64,000 nt of DNA from Bacteroides finegoldii DSM 17565 (GCF_000156195.1 NZ_GG688322.1:233811-297810); one strand, 5' to 3'; positions 1 to 9,222 are shown, counted from the first letter of the stretch. Made by a program: numbers and translations. Notes: generated from the letters alone by a model not told the origin.

Positions 1-1363
1 CTACCGGTTGAACGGCTTTCACCTTATATTTCTTATCGAGCAGTTGCAAATCGCGTGCTTGAGTAGCAGGATTACAACTTACGTAAACAATCCGTTTGGG
101 TTCGGCAAACAGGATAACGTCGATCACATCCTGATGCATACCGGCACGGGGAGGATCTGTAATAATCACATCCGGACGTCCGTGCTGATTGATGAAGTCC
201 TGAGTCAGCATGTCTTTCATATCACCTGCATAGAATAATGCGTTCTTGATATCATTGATTTCTGCATTGACTTTTGCATCCTCGATGGCTTCCGGCACAT
301 ATTCGATACCTATTACTTGACGTGCCTGGCGTGATACGAAATTCGCAATTGTTCCTGTTCCCGTATAAAGGTCATATACCAGCTCATTTCCGGTCAGACC
401 GGCAAATTCACGGGCCACCTTATATAGGTTGTACGCTTGTTCCGAATTTGTCTGATAGAAAGATTTCGGACCTACTTTGAAGCGCAATCCTTCCATTTCT
501 TCAAAGATGTGGTCCTTGCCTTTGAATACGTGTACATCCAGATCATTGATAGTGTCGTTGCATTTATTATTAATAATGTATAGCAAGGAGGTGATCTCCG
601 GGAATGAGTCGGCGACAAACTGCAATAACTGCTTGAACAACTCCATCTCATGCTCTTCCGTAATTTTACAAATCACAATTACCATCAGCTCACCGGTTGA
701 AGACGTGCGGACAATCATGTTACGCAACATACCTTCCTGTGTGCGCAGATTGATAAAGGAATAATCATGTTCGTATGCATAGTCGCGTATCGCATTACGG
801 ATGCGGTTGGAAATATCATCTTGCAACCAGCATTTCTCAATGGCCAGCACTTTATCGAATGCTCCCGGAATGTGGAAACCTACTGCATTCATCTGGTCAT
901 ACTTCACGTCTTGACGGACTTCCTCACTAGTCAGCCAGCGTTTGTTTGAGAATGTAAATTCCAATTTATTCCGATAGAATTCGGTCTTTGCCGAACCAAG
1001 AATAGGAGAAATCTCGGGAAGCTCGATCTTTCCGATACGTTTCAGGTTATCTTCTACTTGTTTCTGTTTATATCTGATTTGTTCCGAATAGGGGAGCACT
1101 TGCCATTTGCAACCGCCGCATACACCGTAATGTTGGCAGAAAGGAACAGCGCGGTTGGGCGACAGTTCATGAAACTTCACCGCTTCTGCTTCGGCATATT
1201 TGTTCTTTTTACGCTTGATCTGAAGGTCTACTACATCGCCCGGTACTACGTATGGTACAAAAATTACCAGGTCATTTACTTTTGCGATGGCTTTCCCTTC
1301 GGCAGCCACATCCATGATTGTTACCTTCTCCAATAGGGGAAGCTCTTTTTTCTTTCTTGCCAC
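1..1363 (-). CDS. rlmD: 23S rRNA (uracil-5-)-methyltransferase, RlmD/RumA family (3' end outside window)
   Basis: This SAM-dependent enzyme methylates the C5 of a uridine in 23S rRNA. About 454 residues are present and the C terminus runs off the left edge. The N terminus has a TRAM-like basic beta-barrel, followed by a cysteine cluster (CQHYGVCGGCKW) typical of the RumA 4Fe-4S site. The SAM-binding motif (YDLYTGTGT), DPPRAG and the nucleophile motif SCNPAT are all readable. I chose the GTG start at 1363 because a stop lies in frame just upstream and it begins with a lysine-rich VARKKK. It is divergent from ppdK. Which uridine is modified (1939 or 747 in E. coli numbering) cannot be told from sequence alone. 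Confidence 0.9.
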   Translation of the reverse strand, partial: MARKKKELPLLEKVTIMDVAAEGKAIAKVNDLVIFVPYVVPGDVVDLQIKRKKNKYAEAEAVKFHELSPNRAVPFCQHYGVCGGCKWQVLPYSEQIRYKQKQVEDNLKRIGKIELPEISPILGSAKTEFYRNKLEFTFSNKRWLTSEEVRQDVKYDQMNAVGFHIPGAFDKVLAIEKCWLQDDISNRIRNAIRDYAYEHDYSFINLRTQEGMLRNMIVRTSSTGELMVIVICKITEEHEMELFKQLLQFVADSFPEITSLLYIINNKCNDTINDLDVHVFKGKDHIFEEMEGLRFKVGPKSFYQTNSEQAYNLYKVAREFAGLTGNELVYDLYTGTGTIANFVSRQARQVIGIEYVPEAIEDAKVNAEINDIKNALFYAGDMKDMLTQDFINQHGRPDVIITDPPRAGMHQDVIDVILFAEPKRIVYVSCNPATQARDLQLLDKKYKVKAVQPV

Positions 1364-1390
1364 TTTTACACCAATCTAATAATTACTTTG

Positions 1391-1398
1391 CAAAAGTA
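1391..1398 (-). promoter_or_regulatory. Probable promoter -7 box for rlmD
   Basis: Read on the minus strand this is TACTTTTG, a perfect match to the Bacteroides TAnnTTTG -7 consensus, 28 bases upstream of the GTG start. The -33 element is weak: only TTTCC is visible at roughly the right distance. Confidence 0.45.
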
Positions 1399-1513
1399 GG
1401 TATTTTTTTTGGAAATCTTCTGTGTCTACGGAAATATTCCAGATTGTAATGTCGAAATTGCATTTTGATAGAAAGTTTTTTCGCAAAAAGTTTTCTGGTT
1501 TGCGAAATATCCT

Positions 1514-1521
1514 TAGATTTG
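1514..1521 (+). promoter_or_regulatory. Probable promoter -7 box for ppdK
   Basis: TAGATTTG matches the Bacteroides TAnnTTTG -7 consensus. It lies 41 bases before the ppdK start and would give a leader of about 35 nt. A T-rich stretch near 1491-1494 is at the expected -33 distance, but it is not a clean TTTG. Confidence 0.45.
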
Positions 1522-1562
1522 CGAACAGAAAAAAGTCATAATGTAACTTTAAACACAATATT

Positions 1563-4283
1563 ATGGATAAAAAAAGAGTTTATACCTTTGGAAATGGTCA
1601 GGCAGAAGGGAAGGCTGACATGAGAAACTTGTTAGGTGGTAAAGGCGCCAACCTTGCCGAAATGAATCTTATCGGTGTCCCTGTTCCTCCGGGATTTACA
1701 ATCACCACAGATGTTTGTACAGAATATTACGAATTAGGAAAAGATAAAGTCGTATCTCTTTTGAAAAGTGAAGTAGAAAGAGCAATCGCCAATATAGAAA
1801 CTTTGATGAAATCAAAATTCGGTGACGTTGAGAATCCGTTGTTGGTTTCTGTTCGTTCCGGTGCGCGTGCTTCCATGCCGGGCATGATGGATACGATTCT
1901 GAATCTGGGACTGAATGACGAAGTAGTGGAAGGATTGATCCGCAAAACAGGAAATGCGCGTTTTGCATGGGATTCTTACCGTCGTTTTGTACAGATGTAC
2001 GGTGACGTGGTATTGGGCATGAAGCCGGTGAATAAGGAAGATGTGGACCCGTTTGAAGAAATCATCGAAGAAGTGAAACATCAGAAAGGTGTGAAACTGG
2101 ATAATGAGCTGGAAGTGGAAGACTTGAAGGAATTGGTAAAACGATTCAAGGCCGCCGTAAAAGGACAGACCGGACAGGATTTCCCGAAATCAGCTTACGA
2201 ACAGCTTTGGGGAGCTATCTGTGCCGTATTCAACTCATGGATGAATGAACGTGCTATTCTTTATCGTAAGATGGAAGGAATTCCTGACGAATGGGGAACG
2301 GCAGTCAGTGTACAGGCTATGGTATTCGGTAATATGGGTGAAACTTCGGCAACAGGTGTTTGTTTCTCCCGTGACGCTGCCACAGGCGAAGACCTTTTCA
2401 ATGGTGAGTACCTGATTAACGCGCAGGGCGAGGATGTGGTAGCCGGTATCCGTACTCCGCAACAGATTACTAAGATAGGTTCTCAGCGTTGGGCTCAACT
2501 GGCAGGAGTCAGTGAAGAGGAACGCGCTGCCAAATATCCTTCTATGGAAGAAGCCATGCCCGAAATCTATAAAGAACTGGATGCGCTTCAAACCAAACTG
2601 GAAAATCACTATAAGGATATGCAGGATATGGAGTTCACCGTACAAGAAGGTAAACTTTGGTTCCTCCAGACACGTAACGGAAAGCGTACGGGTGCTGCTA
2701 TGGTGAAGATTGCTATGGATTTGCTCCGTCAAGGCATGATTGACGAAAAGACTGCCTTGATGCGTGTGGAACCGAATAAGTTGGATGAGTTGCTTCACCC
2801 TGTATTCGATAAGGACGCTTTGAAGAAAGCTAAAATTCTGACTCGCGGTCTTCCTGCTTCTCCGGGTGCTGCTGCCGGTCAGATTGTATTCTTTGCTGAT
2901 GATGCAGCCGAATGGCGTGCTGCCGGTAAGCGTGTAGTGATGGTTCGTATCGAGACTTCTCCTGAGGACCTGGCCGGTATGGCAGTTGCCGAAGGTATTC
3001 TTACAGCTCGCGGTGGTATGACTTCTCATGCTGCTGTGGTTGCACGTGGTATGGGCAAATGCTGTGTGTCGGGTGCAGGTGCTTTGAATATCGATTATAA
3101 AGCTCGTACTGTAGAAATTGACGGTGTGGTATTGAAAGAAGGAGATTATATCTCATTGAACGGAAGTACAGGTATAGTATATAATGGTAAGGTGGAAACG
3201 AAGGCTGCCGAACTCTCCGGTGACTTCGCCGAACTGATGGCGCTTGCCGATAAATATACTCGTCTTCAGGTACGTACCAATGCGGATACGCCTCATGATG
3301 CGACGGTAGCCCGTAATTTCGGTGCGGTAGGTATTGGTCTTTGCCGTACGGAACATATGTTCTTTGAGGGTGAGAAGATTAAGGCTATGCGTGAAATGAT
3401 TCTGGCTGAAAATGCAGAAGGCCGTCGTAAAGCATTGGCTAAGATTCTTCCATATCAACAAGCCGACTTTAAAGGTATCTTTAAGGCAATGGCGGGTTGT
3501 CCTGTGACTGTACGTCTGCTCGATCCTCCTTTGCATGAGTTCGTTCCTCACGATCTGAAAGGACAGCGGGAAATGGCAGATACTATGGGAGTGAGCCTGC
3601 AATATATCCAACAGCGTGTGGAATCATTGTGTGAACACAATCCGATGTTGGGACACCGTGGCTGTCGTTTGGGAAATACATATCCGGAGATTACACAGAT
3701 GCAGACACGCGCTATCTTGGGTGCTGCTTTGGAATTGAAGAAAGAAGGAGTGGAGACTCATCCGGAAATTATGGTTCCGTTGACCGGTATTCTGTATGAA
3801 TTCAAAGAACAGGAAAAGGTGATCCGTGCCGAAGCTAAGAAATTGTTTGAGGAAATGGGAGACAGCATTGATTTCAAAGTTGGTACTATGATCGAAATAC
3901 CTCGTGCAGCCTTGACTGCCGACCGTATTGCTTCTTCTGCGGAATTCTTCTCATTCGGTACAAATGACTTGACGCAGATGACTTTCGGTTACTCTCGTGA
4001 TGATATTGCTTCTTTCCTCCCTGTATATTTGGAAAAGAAGATTTTGAAAGTAGACCCGTTCCAGGTTCTCGACCAGAATGGGGTAGGACAGTTGGTTCGT
4101 ATGGCAACGGAAAAAGGCCGTGCCATCCGTCCGGATTTGAAATGCGGTATTTGTGGTGAACATGGTGGTGAACCTTCTTCTGTGAAGTTCTGCCACAGAG
4201 TAGGATTGAACTACGTAAGTTGTTCGCCGTTCCGAGTGCCTATTGCAAGATTGGCAGCGGCGCAGGCTGCAATAGAGGACTAA
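1563..4283 (+). CDS. ppdK: Pyruvate, phosphate dikinase
   Basis: Cytosolic enzyme that interconverts pyruvate, ATP and phosphate with PEP, AMP and pyrophosphate; in Bacteroides it works in central PEP/pyruvate metabolism. At 906 aa it is full length for the family. The N-terminal ATP-grasp domain starts with the GGKGANLAEM motif. The phosphohistidine loop GGMTSHAAVVARG has its catalytic His near residue 489. The C-terminal TIM barrel carries the active-site CGEHGG. The gene stands alone, and a tRNA-free ICE has inserted in its last ten codons. The present C terminus (AAAQAAIED) and stop codon come from the ICE left end, so the protein is intact although the original 3' end has been displaced to about 62.8 kb. 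Confidence 0.97.
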   Translation: MDKKRVYTFGNGQAEGKADMRNLLGGKGANLAEMNLIGVPVPPGFTITTDVCTEYYELGKDKVVSLLKSEVERAIANIETLMKSKFGDVENPLLVSVRSGARASMPGMMDTILNLGLNDEVVEGLIRKTGNARFAWDSYRRFVQMYGDVVLGMKPVNKEDVDPFEEIIEEVKHQKGVKLDNELEVEDLKELVKRFKAAVKGQTGQDFPKSAYEQLWGAICAVFNSWMNERAILYRKMEGIPDEWGTAVSVQAMVFGNMGETSATGVCFSRDAATGEDLFNGEYLINAQGEDVVAGIRTPQQITKIGSQRWAQLAGVSEEERAAKYPSMEEAMPEIYKELDALQTKLENHYKDMQDMEFTVQEGKLWFLQTRNGKRTGAAMVKIAMDLLRQGMIDEKTALMRVEPNKLDELLHPVFDKDALKKAKILTRGLPASPGAAAGQIVFFADDAAEWRAAGKRVVMVRIETSPEDLAGMAVAEGILTARGGMTSHAAVVARGMGKCCVSGAGALNIDYKARTVEIDGVVLKEGDYISLNGSTGIVYNGKVETKAAELSGDFAELMALADKYTRLQVRTNADTPHDATVARNFGAVGIGLCRTEHMFFEGEKIKAMREMILAENAEGRRKALAKILPYQQADFKGIFKAMAGCPVTVRLLDPPLHEFVPHDLKGQREMADTMGVSLQYIQQRVESLCEHNPMLGHRGCRLGNTYPEITQMQTRAILGAALELKKEGVETHPEIMVPLTGILYEFKEQEKVIRAEAKKLFEEMGDSIDFKVGTMIEIPRAALTADRIASSAEFFSFGTNDLTQMTFGYSRDDIASFLPVYLEKKILKVDPFQVLDQNGVGQLVRMATEKGRAIRPDLKCGICGEHGGEPSSVKFCHRVGLNYVSCSPFRVPIARLAAAQAAIED
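4254..4283 (+). repeat. Left attachment site: ppdK 3' end, copy A
   Basis: The last ten codons of the functional ppdK (AAAQAAIED plus TAA). The first 11 bases are identical to copy B at 62736 and bases 4259-4267 (GGCGCAGGC) are identical to copy C at 62859. Downstream of the core, copies differ mainly at synonymous sites. That pattern is expected when an element carries a coding replacement for the target gene's 3' end. Confidence 0.8.
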
Positions 4284-4309
4284 AGTCCGATACATATAAA
4301 TATTAATAT

Positions 4310-4348
4310 CAGGCTGTAATTCACTGCATTAGCGGTAATTACAGCCTG
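4310..4348 (+). terminator. Hairpin after ppdK stop (ICE-borne terminator)
   Basis: A 12-bp perfect inverted repeat (CAGGCTGTAATT / AATTACAGCCTG) with a 15-base loop starts 27 bases after the ppdK stop. There is no T-tract after it. The stem sequence resembles the hairpin at 62921-62957 that follows the displaced ppdK end, suggesting the ICE carries a copy of a ppdK-type terminator. Confidence 0.6.
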
Positions 4349-4416
4349 AGTTGCGTTTGGACGGTTCGTTCACTTGACCGCAAAAAATGAGCGAAATGAA
4401 CGTATTTGATTACTCT

Positions 4417-4457
4417 CTGCTTACACTAAAATAGCCCCTGCTTACACCTGCTTACAC
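4417..4457 (+). repeat. Three direct repeats CTGCTTACAC upstream of int
   Basis: Identical 10-mers start at 4417, 4438 and 4448. Spacings of 21 and 10 bases put all three on the same face of the helix. They lie between the left attachment site and the integrase start, where arm-type integrase sites or excisionase sites are found in this class of element. Confidence 0.65.
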
Positions 4458-4488
4458 CAATAATTTCACTGTAATAAACTGATAGGAT

Positions 4489-5982
4489 ATGACAACACTA
4501 AAAGCAATGGTAAGAAAGCCGAGAACAGATGGCTTCTACTCTGTGTACATCAGAATTGTGCACAATCGAAAACCGGGGTACATCAAAACGAATAAAATCG
4601 TTGATGCGGAACATATCACAAGTAATGGCGAACTGACAGATCCGGTCGTCAATGAGTATTGTGCTATGCTAATTAGACAATACACGGATCGGTTAAACCG
4701 AACAGACGTGTCTCTTTGGGGTATAAAAGAAGTTTTAGAGTATTTGTTAAAGGCAGACGAGGAAGTTTGTTTTAGCGAATATGCGAAATCATTTATTGGG
4801 AAAATGGAGTCCCAAGGTCGTCAGCGTACAGCAAAGAACTATCAACTCTCGGTTAATCATTTGGAACGCTATCTGGGAACGAACAAAATTATGTTTAACC
4901 ATCTTACATCATCTGTATTGAGAAAATGGATAGAGCATCTATCTCAAACGAATCGTGCAAAGGAAATGTACCCCACTTGTATCCGTCAAATCTTCAAGAA
5001 GGCTATCATCGAGTTGAATGACGAGGAACGTGGTGTCATACGCATCAAATTCAATCCTTGGTTAAAGATTCAAATTCCGAAGTCTGACACCACGTTGAAA
5101 CGTGCCATAAGCGCAGAAGCCTGCCGGGAGTTCTTCAACCGTCCTTTGCCTCAAACCAAGATGATTTCCTCCTTACCCGAACTTGGCAGGGATGTTGCAC
5201 TTCTCTCACTCTGTATCGGTGGCATCAATACGGTAGACCTGTATAGTCTGAAAAAGAAAGACTACAATAACGGCGTAATAGGTTACAAGAGGGCGAAGAC
5301 CAGGCACAGCAGAAGGGATGAAGCCTATATGGAGATGCGGATAGAACCGTTTATCCAATCAACCTTTGACAAGTATCTTTCGGACGAAGAAGACGAATAC
5401 CTGTTTAACTTCCATAAGCGATACTGTGATTTCGACAGTTTCAATGCGAACGTGAACCACGGTATCCGCAAAATTTGCAGGGATATGGGCATGGAAAAAG
5501 AAGACTGCTATTGTTTCTATACATTCCGGCATACGTGGGCTACCATCGCCCAAAATGACTGCGACGCCAATCTTTTTGAAGTGGCATTCGGCATGAACCA
5601 CAGCCATGGGCTGAACGTGACAAGAGGCTATGTAAAGCTCGACTTCACTCCTGCATGGAACCTTAACGCCAAGGTCATAGATTTCATCTTTTTCAGCGAT
5701 GCGCAGAGCAAGCAGGGAAAGGCACTTGATTTTGAGGCACCGGCGGACAAACTGTTCCGCATTACAAAAAAGAAGATGATTTACGGACGGGCGTATTTCA
5801 AGGGTAAGGTTGTTGGAGAATTTACCGACATAGGTTTCAGCAACGTAGAAGAAGTAATATCAAGACTTGTCAAGCAACTGCCCAAAGACATCCCTATCGG
5901 TTGTACCGTCCAGTTCCGTATTACAAATTGCGATTCGGGAAGAGAGGTGGTATATGAGAGAAGCAAAGGTAAAGGCTTTTAA
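4489..5982 (+). CDS. int: ICE tyrosine recombinase (integrase)
   Basis: Site-specific recombinase for ICE integration and excision. The N terminus (MTTLKAMVRKPRTDG) looks like the arm-binding domain of Bacteroidetes integrases, followed by a SAM-like core-binding domain near residues 100-190. The catalytic domain shows box II FRHTWAT with Arg347 and His348 and the nucleophile Tyr381 in TRGYVKLD. At box I the usual Arg is replaced: the segment reads CIGGINTVDL with Asn247, as in other Bacteroides integrases that lack this Arg (IntDOT is the known example). About 110 residues follow the catalytic Tyr, longer than usual, forming a mixed alpha/beta tail. It sits 205 bp inside the ppdK junction, as expected for the element's own integrase. 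Confidence 0.93.
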   Translation: MTTLKAMVRKPRTDGFYSVYIRIVHNRKPGYIKTNKIVDAEHITSNGELTDPVVNEYCAMLIRQYTDRLNRTDVSLWGIKEVLEYLLKADEEVCFSEYAKSFIGKMESQGRQRTAKNYQLSVNHLERYLGTNKIMFNHLTSSVLRKWIEHLSQTNRAKEMYPTCIRQIFKKAIIELNDEERGVIRIKFNPWLKIQIPKSDTTLKRAISAEACREFFNRPLPQTKMISSLPELGRDVALLSLCIGGINTVDLYSLKKKDYNNGVIGYKRAKTRHSRRDEAYMEMRIEPFIQSTFDKYLSDEEDEYLFNFHKRYCDFDSFNANVNHGIRKICRDMGMEKEDCYCFYTFRHTWATIAQNDCDANLFEVAFGMNHSHGLNVTRGYVKLDFTPAWNLNAKVIDFIFFSDAQSKQGKALDFEAPADKLFRITKKKMIYGRAYFKGKVVGEFTDIGFSNVEEVISRLVKQLPKDIPIGCTVQFRITNCDSGREVVYERSKGKGF

Positions 5983-6040
5983 TCGGAACAAAAATAACCT
6001 TTCAACGTAGAGGGAAAAACTTAGTCCATGCTCCATAGAG

Positions 6041-6072
6041 GCCGTATCAGTCATTGTGTTGGTACGGCTTTT
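6041..6072 (+). terminator. Probable terminator of int
   Basis: Inverted repeat GCCGTA / TACGGC with a 16-base loop followed by TTTT, 59 bases after the int stop. Confidence 0.55.
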
Positions 6073-6295
6073 ATCGTTGCTGCCCGTCAGTATAATTCCC
6101 GGCAGATGTCCTCCTACTTCCCACAATGAAAACGAAAGCCAGCAGCAGCCCCTTTCCTAAAAGAACAAATGACTTCCTGACCAGCCATAGAGCCAGTCGA
6201 AACACCGCCCTGACCAGCCCAATGGCCAGCTTCAAAAGCAGCGCAACGATTGCGATGAGCGGCAGCAGATATATAAGAAGCAATAACTCGAACAT
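6071..6295 (-). CDS. Small very hydrophobic protein, unknown
   Basis: An ORF of about 74 residues beginning MFELLLLIYLL; three extra residues are possible if the ATG at 6304 is used. It could span the membrane two or three times, with Arg residues between the hydrophobic stretches and a polar C terminus. It reads opposite to int and overlaps int's terminator stem. I do not recognise a family. It may be a real small membrane protein of the ICE, or chance: no promoter is obvious. Confidence 0.35.
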   Translation of the reverse strand: MFELLLLIYLLPLIAIVALLLKLAIGLVRAVFRLALWLVRKSFVLLGKGLLLAFVFIVGSRRTSAGNYTDGQQR

Positions 6296-6304
6296 GGTAT
6301 GCAA

Positions 6305-7161
6305 TTTTATTGTCAGAAGGCGTAACCTTATATAGGCATTCCTTATGTAAATATACTAATAATCTGTGAATTAGAGAAATAAAATCATCACTATTTTAAG
6401 CGGTTTCTCAACATTTTTCACGTAACATTTTCACCCAGCAAATTCTCGGAATGTGTTACCGACATTCCCGGCTTTCTATATCCCAAAACTTCTTTTCCCT
6501 CTTATTCCCCATACATTGAATATCAGTATTTGTGCATCTTGAATACTGGAACATTCGGGTTGTTATAACCGCCAGTCCAAGAGAACGCAGACTTCCAAAA
6601 GTCTGATTTCAGGTTCTTGTATGGTAATGTACCGTTTACCGTTGTACTTTGATGCCATGGAAACATGGATTTTGATACAACCGCATTCCTGCACCGTCAG
6701 ACTGCAATCACGAGATTTCGGATTATCAAGAATCCAAAACAATGCAAATTTGCAAATTATGGTAGGGACAACTGAGCAAACCAACGTTCCTACGTCCGTG
6801 CTCCAAAAGGCATATAGAAATACAGTAGCGTGTTACATCTGACCTGTAAACCAACCGACTAAGTATCCTAAGCACATCGGACTTTCGGGACTTCGGTTGG
6901 TACAAACCGCCTTATCAAAGAATTGTGTTGCCCATTTCTTTGCAATACGTTTCCCTACGATAATTTTGGTGCAAAAAGTGTCCGGGAGCATATCGGACTG
7001 CGTTGCAGGTTTTGTCAAGCAAGTTGTACCTTTGTCATTACAAAACTCCGTTTCGTCCTGCCAAAGGTGACTTGCCGACTGCTGCCGCATCGGGGCGATT
7101 GCATCGCTGTTTCGCCTTGCGAAATGTTTTCGGGAAAACCCATAAACAAGTTTATCAAAGT
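6305..7161. other. 857-bp region before the mob genes; candidate oriT
   Basis: I see no convincing gene here. Structures present: a 9-bp perfect inverted repeat ACCAACCGA (6850-6858) / TCGGTTGGT (6893-6901) with a 34-base loop; an imperfect repeat GTCCGGGAG..TCGGAC near 6980-6998; and, close to the mobilisation gene, TTTCGC-ctt-GCGAAA and GTTTTC-gg-GAAAAC near 7110-7140. Inverted repeats directly upstream of an accessory protein plus relaxase gene pair are the usual place for an origin of transfer. No nic site can be named. Confidence 0.45.
6939..6968 (+). promoter_or_regulatory. Probable promoter upstream of the mob genes
   Basis: TTTG (6939-6942), an 18-base spacer and TAATTTTG (6961-6968) fit the Bacteroides -33/-7 consensus. 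A second -7-like box, TACCTTTG, lies at 7027-7034. Either could drive the accessory protein and relaxase genes. Confidence 0.5.
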
Positions 7162-7548
7162 ATGACGAGACAGAGAACCAAAGTATTCCAGTTGCGGCTC
7201 ACCCCGGAGGAAGCCGCCCTGTTCAAAGAGAAATCAGAACCATACGGCTCCATAAGCCACTATATACGCTGTGCCGTGGTGGAGTATTCCAACGTCCATG
7301 TGAAGCAAAGGCTCGAACTCATTAAGGAACTCGGTGCGTTCTACCGAAAGTTCCAAAACGAATTGTCCTGGGCAGGCGGCAACCTGAACCAGTCGGTCAA
7401 GCGTGCCAACGAGCTTTCGGTGGCAGGACTGCTGCCACCAAGCTATGTCCGTGAAGTCCTGCTTCCTACCATCCTCGAAACACAGCGCACTTTGAACGGG
7501 ATAAAAAGGGAACTGGATGCCGTCACTCAAAAGGCCGTCAAACTCTGA
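7162..7548 (+). CDS. Relaxosome accessory (mobilisation) protein, MobC/MobA-like
   Basis: A 128-aa protein of the type that binds oriT next to the relaxase. The N terminus (MTRQRTKVFQLRLTPEEAA) looks like a ribbon-helix-helix DNA-binding segment and the rest is helical with NLNQ, the signature of bacterial mobilisation proteins. I chose the ATG at 7162 because upstream residues are low-complexity and unlike the family. The relaxase gene starts 86 bases downstream. Naming varies between elements, so no symbol is given. Confidence 0.8.
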   Translation: MTRQRTKVFQLRLTPEEAALFKEKSEPYGSISHYIRCAVVEYSNVHVKQRLELIKELGAFYRKFQNELSWAGGNLNQSVKRANELSVAGLLPPSYVREVLLPTILETQRTLNGIKRELDAVTQKAVKL

Positions 7549-7634
7549 AAGCCTTAAACCCAGATACAATCATACCTCAGTTTCAGGAAATCATTTACCC
7601 CGTTATTTCAATCACCCGATAAACAGCACGCAAG

Positions 7635-9194
7635 ATGATAGCCACCATATTACCCGGAAGTACGAACTTCCATGCAGTCGGTTACAACGAACGGAAAGTG
7701 TCGAAAGGTGTCGCCCGGCTGCTCGAAATCCAGAATTTCGGAGCACTCGGCACGTTCGGTAAGCCTACCTCAGAAGAACTGGTCAGATACCTTCAAGAAT
7801 ACAGCTCCCGGAACAGCCGGATTCAGAAAGCGCAGTTCCATGTGGCCATATCCTGCAAAGGCCATGAGCAGTCGGAATCCGAGTTGCTTGAGTTCGCACA
7901 CCAATATCTTAAGGAAATGGGATATGGCGAAGCCGGGCAACCGCTGCTGGTCTATTCACACCATGACACGGACAACACCCACCTGCATATCGTCACCTCG
8001 CGAATTGCGCCGGACGGAAAGAAGATTGCCCATGATCATGAGCGCAGGCGTTCGCAGGAAGTCATTGACCGTATCCTTGGAACGAACCGGAAACAGAAAA
8101 CCGGAAAGGACATAAATGATGCCAAACAGTACACCTTTTCTTCATTCGCCCAGTTCAAGTCCGTCATGACCTCCATGGGATATGAAACCTATCAAAAGGA
8201 CGGTATTGTATTCATCAAGCATGGAGGAAAAGTGCAGCAGAAACTTCCGCTCTCAGAGATAGAAGCCTTGTACAGGAACGGCTACCGTGACAGGGCACGC
8301 TGCCGCCAGTTAAGGAACATCCTCAAAAAGTACCGGGACGTGAGCACGAACAAGGAAGAGCTGCAAAAGGAACTGAAAGCCAAGTTCGGTATCGACCTCG
8401 TATTTTTCGGCAAGAAGGACAAGCCTTATGGCTACATGCTGGTTGACCATGCGAACAAGACGGTAATCAACGGCGCAAGGGTGCTGGCCATGGACGAGCT
8501 GCTGGACTTCGCCACCCCCGAAGAGCGTCTTGACCGCATCGAGGACTTCATAGACCGCCTGCTCACACTCAACCCCAAGATTACCCAAGGCGAGATTTAC
8601 GATAAAATTCGTAAACAGCGTGCCTATATAAAGAAAGGTGTCATCTATTTTGACGGTCAGACACGTCCGTTGAAACCGTTCATGGCGGAAGCCATCGACC
8701 GGAACAACCGCATCGCATGGGTGGAGAAGTTCAGCCCCGTCTCCGAAGCGGAAAGAGATCTGCTCTGTCAAATCTTCAAGGTCAACCGTCCGGATTTGGT
8801 TGCCCTCTCATCGGAGAAGCCGACATCCCGTATGGATGCCGTCCTACGTTTGCAGGAAATCTTCAATGAGGAGGCGGACACGTCCGTCAGGAGCCGTCTC
8901 TATGCGGAGGGTTTCATCATTCGGGAGAATGGCGGATCAACCTACGCCATCAATTTCAAACGTCACATCCTTATCAACCTGACGGAGGAAGGCTTCGACC
9001 TCGACCGTCTGAAACGAAAATCTTCCAAAAAACAGACGAACAAAGTTCCAGTCCGGAATGCCGCTCGGCCGCATTCACATCATGTCAAGTTGCGTGATGC
9101 AGGAGGCGGCAGTCAAAGCGAGAAGCGTGAGTGGGAAGTCGGACACAAGGGTAACTACGATGAGATTGATGATGGACGATCACTGAAAAGGTGA
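7635..9194 (+). CDS. mobB: Relaxase (MOBP-type mobilisation nuclease)
   Basis: This enzyme nicks oriT and stays bound to the transferred strand. At 519 aa it has the Relaxase/Mobilisation nuclease domain in residues 1-200: an N-terminal segment, then the metal-binding three-histidine motif HHDTDNTHLHIV near residue 115. The region after residue 250 is a linker and helical C-terminal domain, ending in a basic, Lys/Arg-rich tail. The catalytic Tyr is probably in the N-terminal 30 residues (VGYNERK), an inference. It follows the accessory protein and precedes a strong terminator, so the two mob genes form their own unit before the tra operon. Confidence 0.92.
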   Translation: MIATILPGSTNFHAVGYNERKVSKGVARLLEIQNFGALGTFGKPTSEELVRYLQEYSSRNSRIQKAQFHVAISCKGHEQSESELLEFAHQYLKEMGYGEAGQPLLVYSHHDTDNTHLHIVTSRIAPDGKKIAHDHERRRSQEVIDRILGTNRKQKTGKDINDAKQYTFSSFAQFKSVMTSMGYETYQKDGIVFIKHGGKVQQKLPLSEIEALYRNGYRDRARCRQLRNILKKYRDVSTNKEELQKELKAKFGIDLVFFGKKDKPYGYMLVDHANKTVINGARVLAMDELLDFATPEERLDRIEDFIDRLLTLNPKITQGEIYDKIRKQRAYIKKGVIYFDGQTRPLKPFMAEAIDRNNRIAWVEKFSPVSEAERDLLCQIFKVNRPDLVALSSEKPTSRMDAVLRLQEIFNEEADTSVRSRLYAEGFIIRENGGSTYAINFKRHILINLTEEGFDLDRLKRKSSKKQTNKVPVRNAARPHSHHVKLRDAGGGSQSEKREWEVGHKGNYDEIDDGRSLKR

Positions 9195-9222
9195 CTTCAC
9201 ATAATCACGGCACACAGGACAG

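Noticed and set aside
1376..1558. 60-aa ORF between rlmD and ppdK
   Set aside because: It covers both divergent promoters and is Phe/Leu/Asn-rich as expected from AT-rich non-coding DNA.
2235..3029. 264-aa ORF antisense to ppdK
   Set aside because: It lies wholly inside the well-supported ppdK coding region and has no recognisable motif; it is produced by the codon bias of the real frame.
6563..6842. Two overlapping ORFs of 73 aa on opposite strands in the pre-mob region
   Set aside because: Mutual shadows with no motif; the region is better explained by palindromes and promoter elements.
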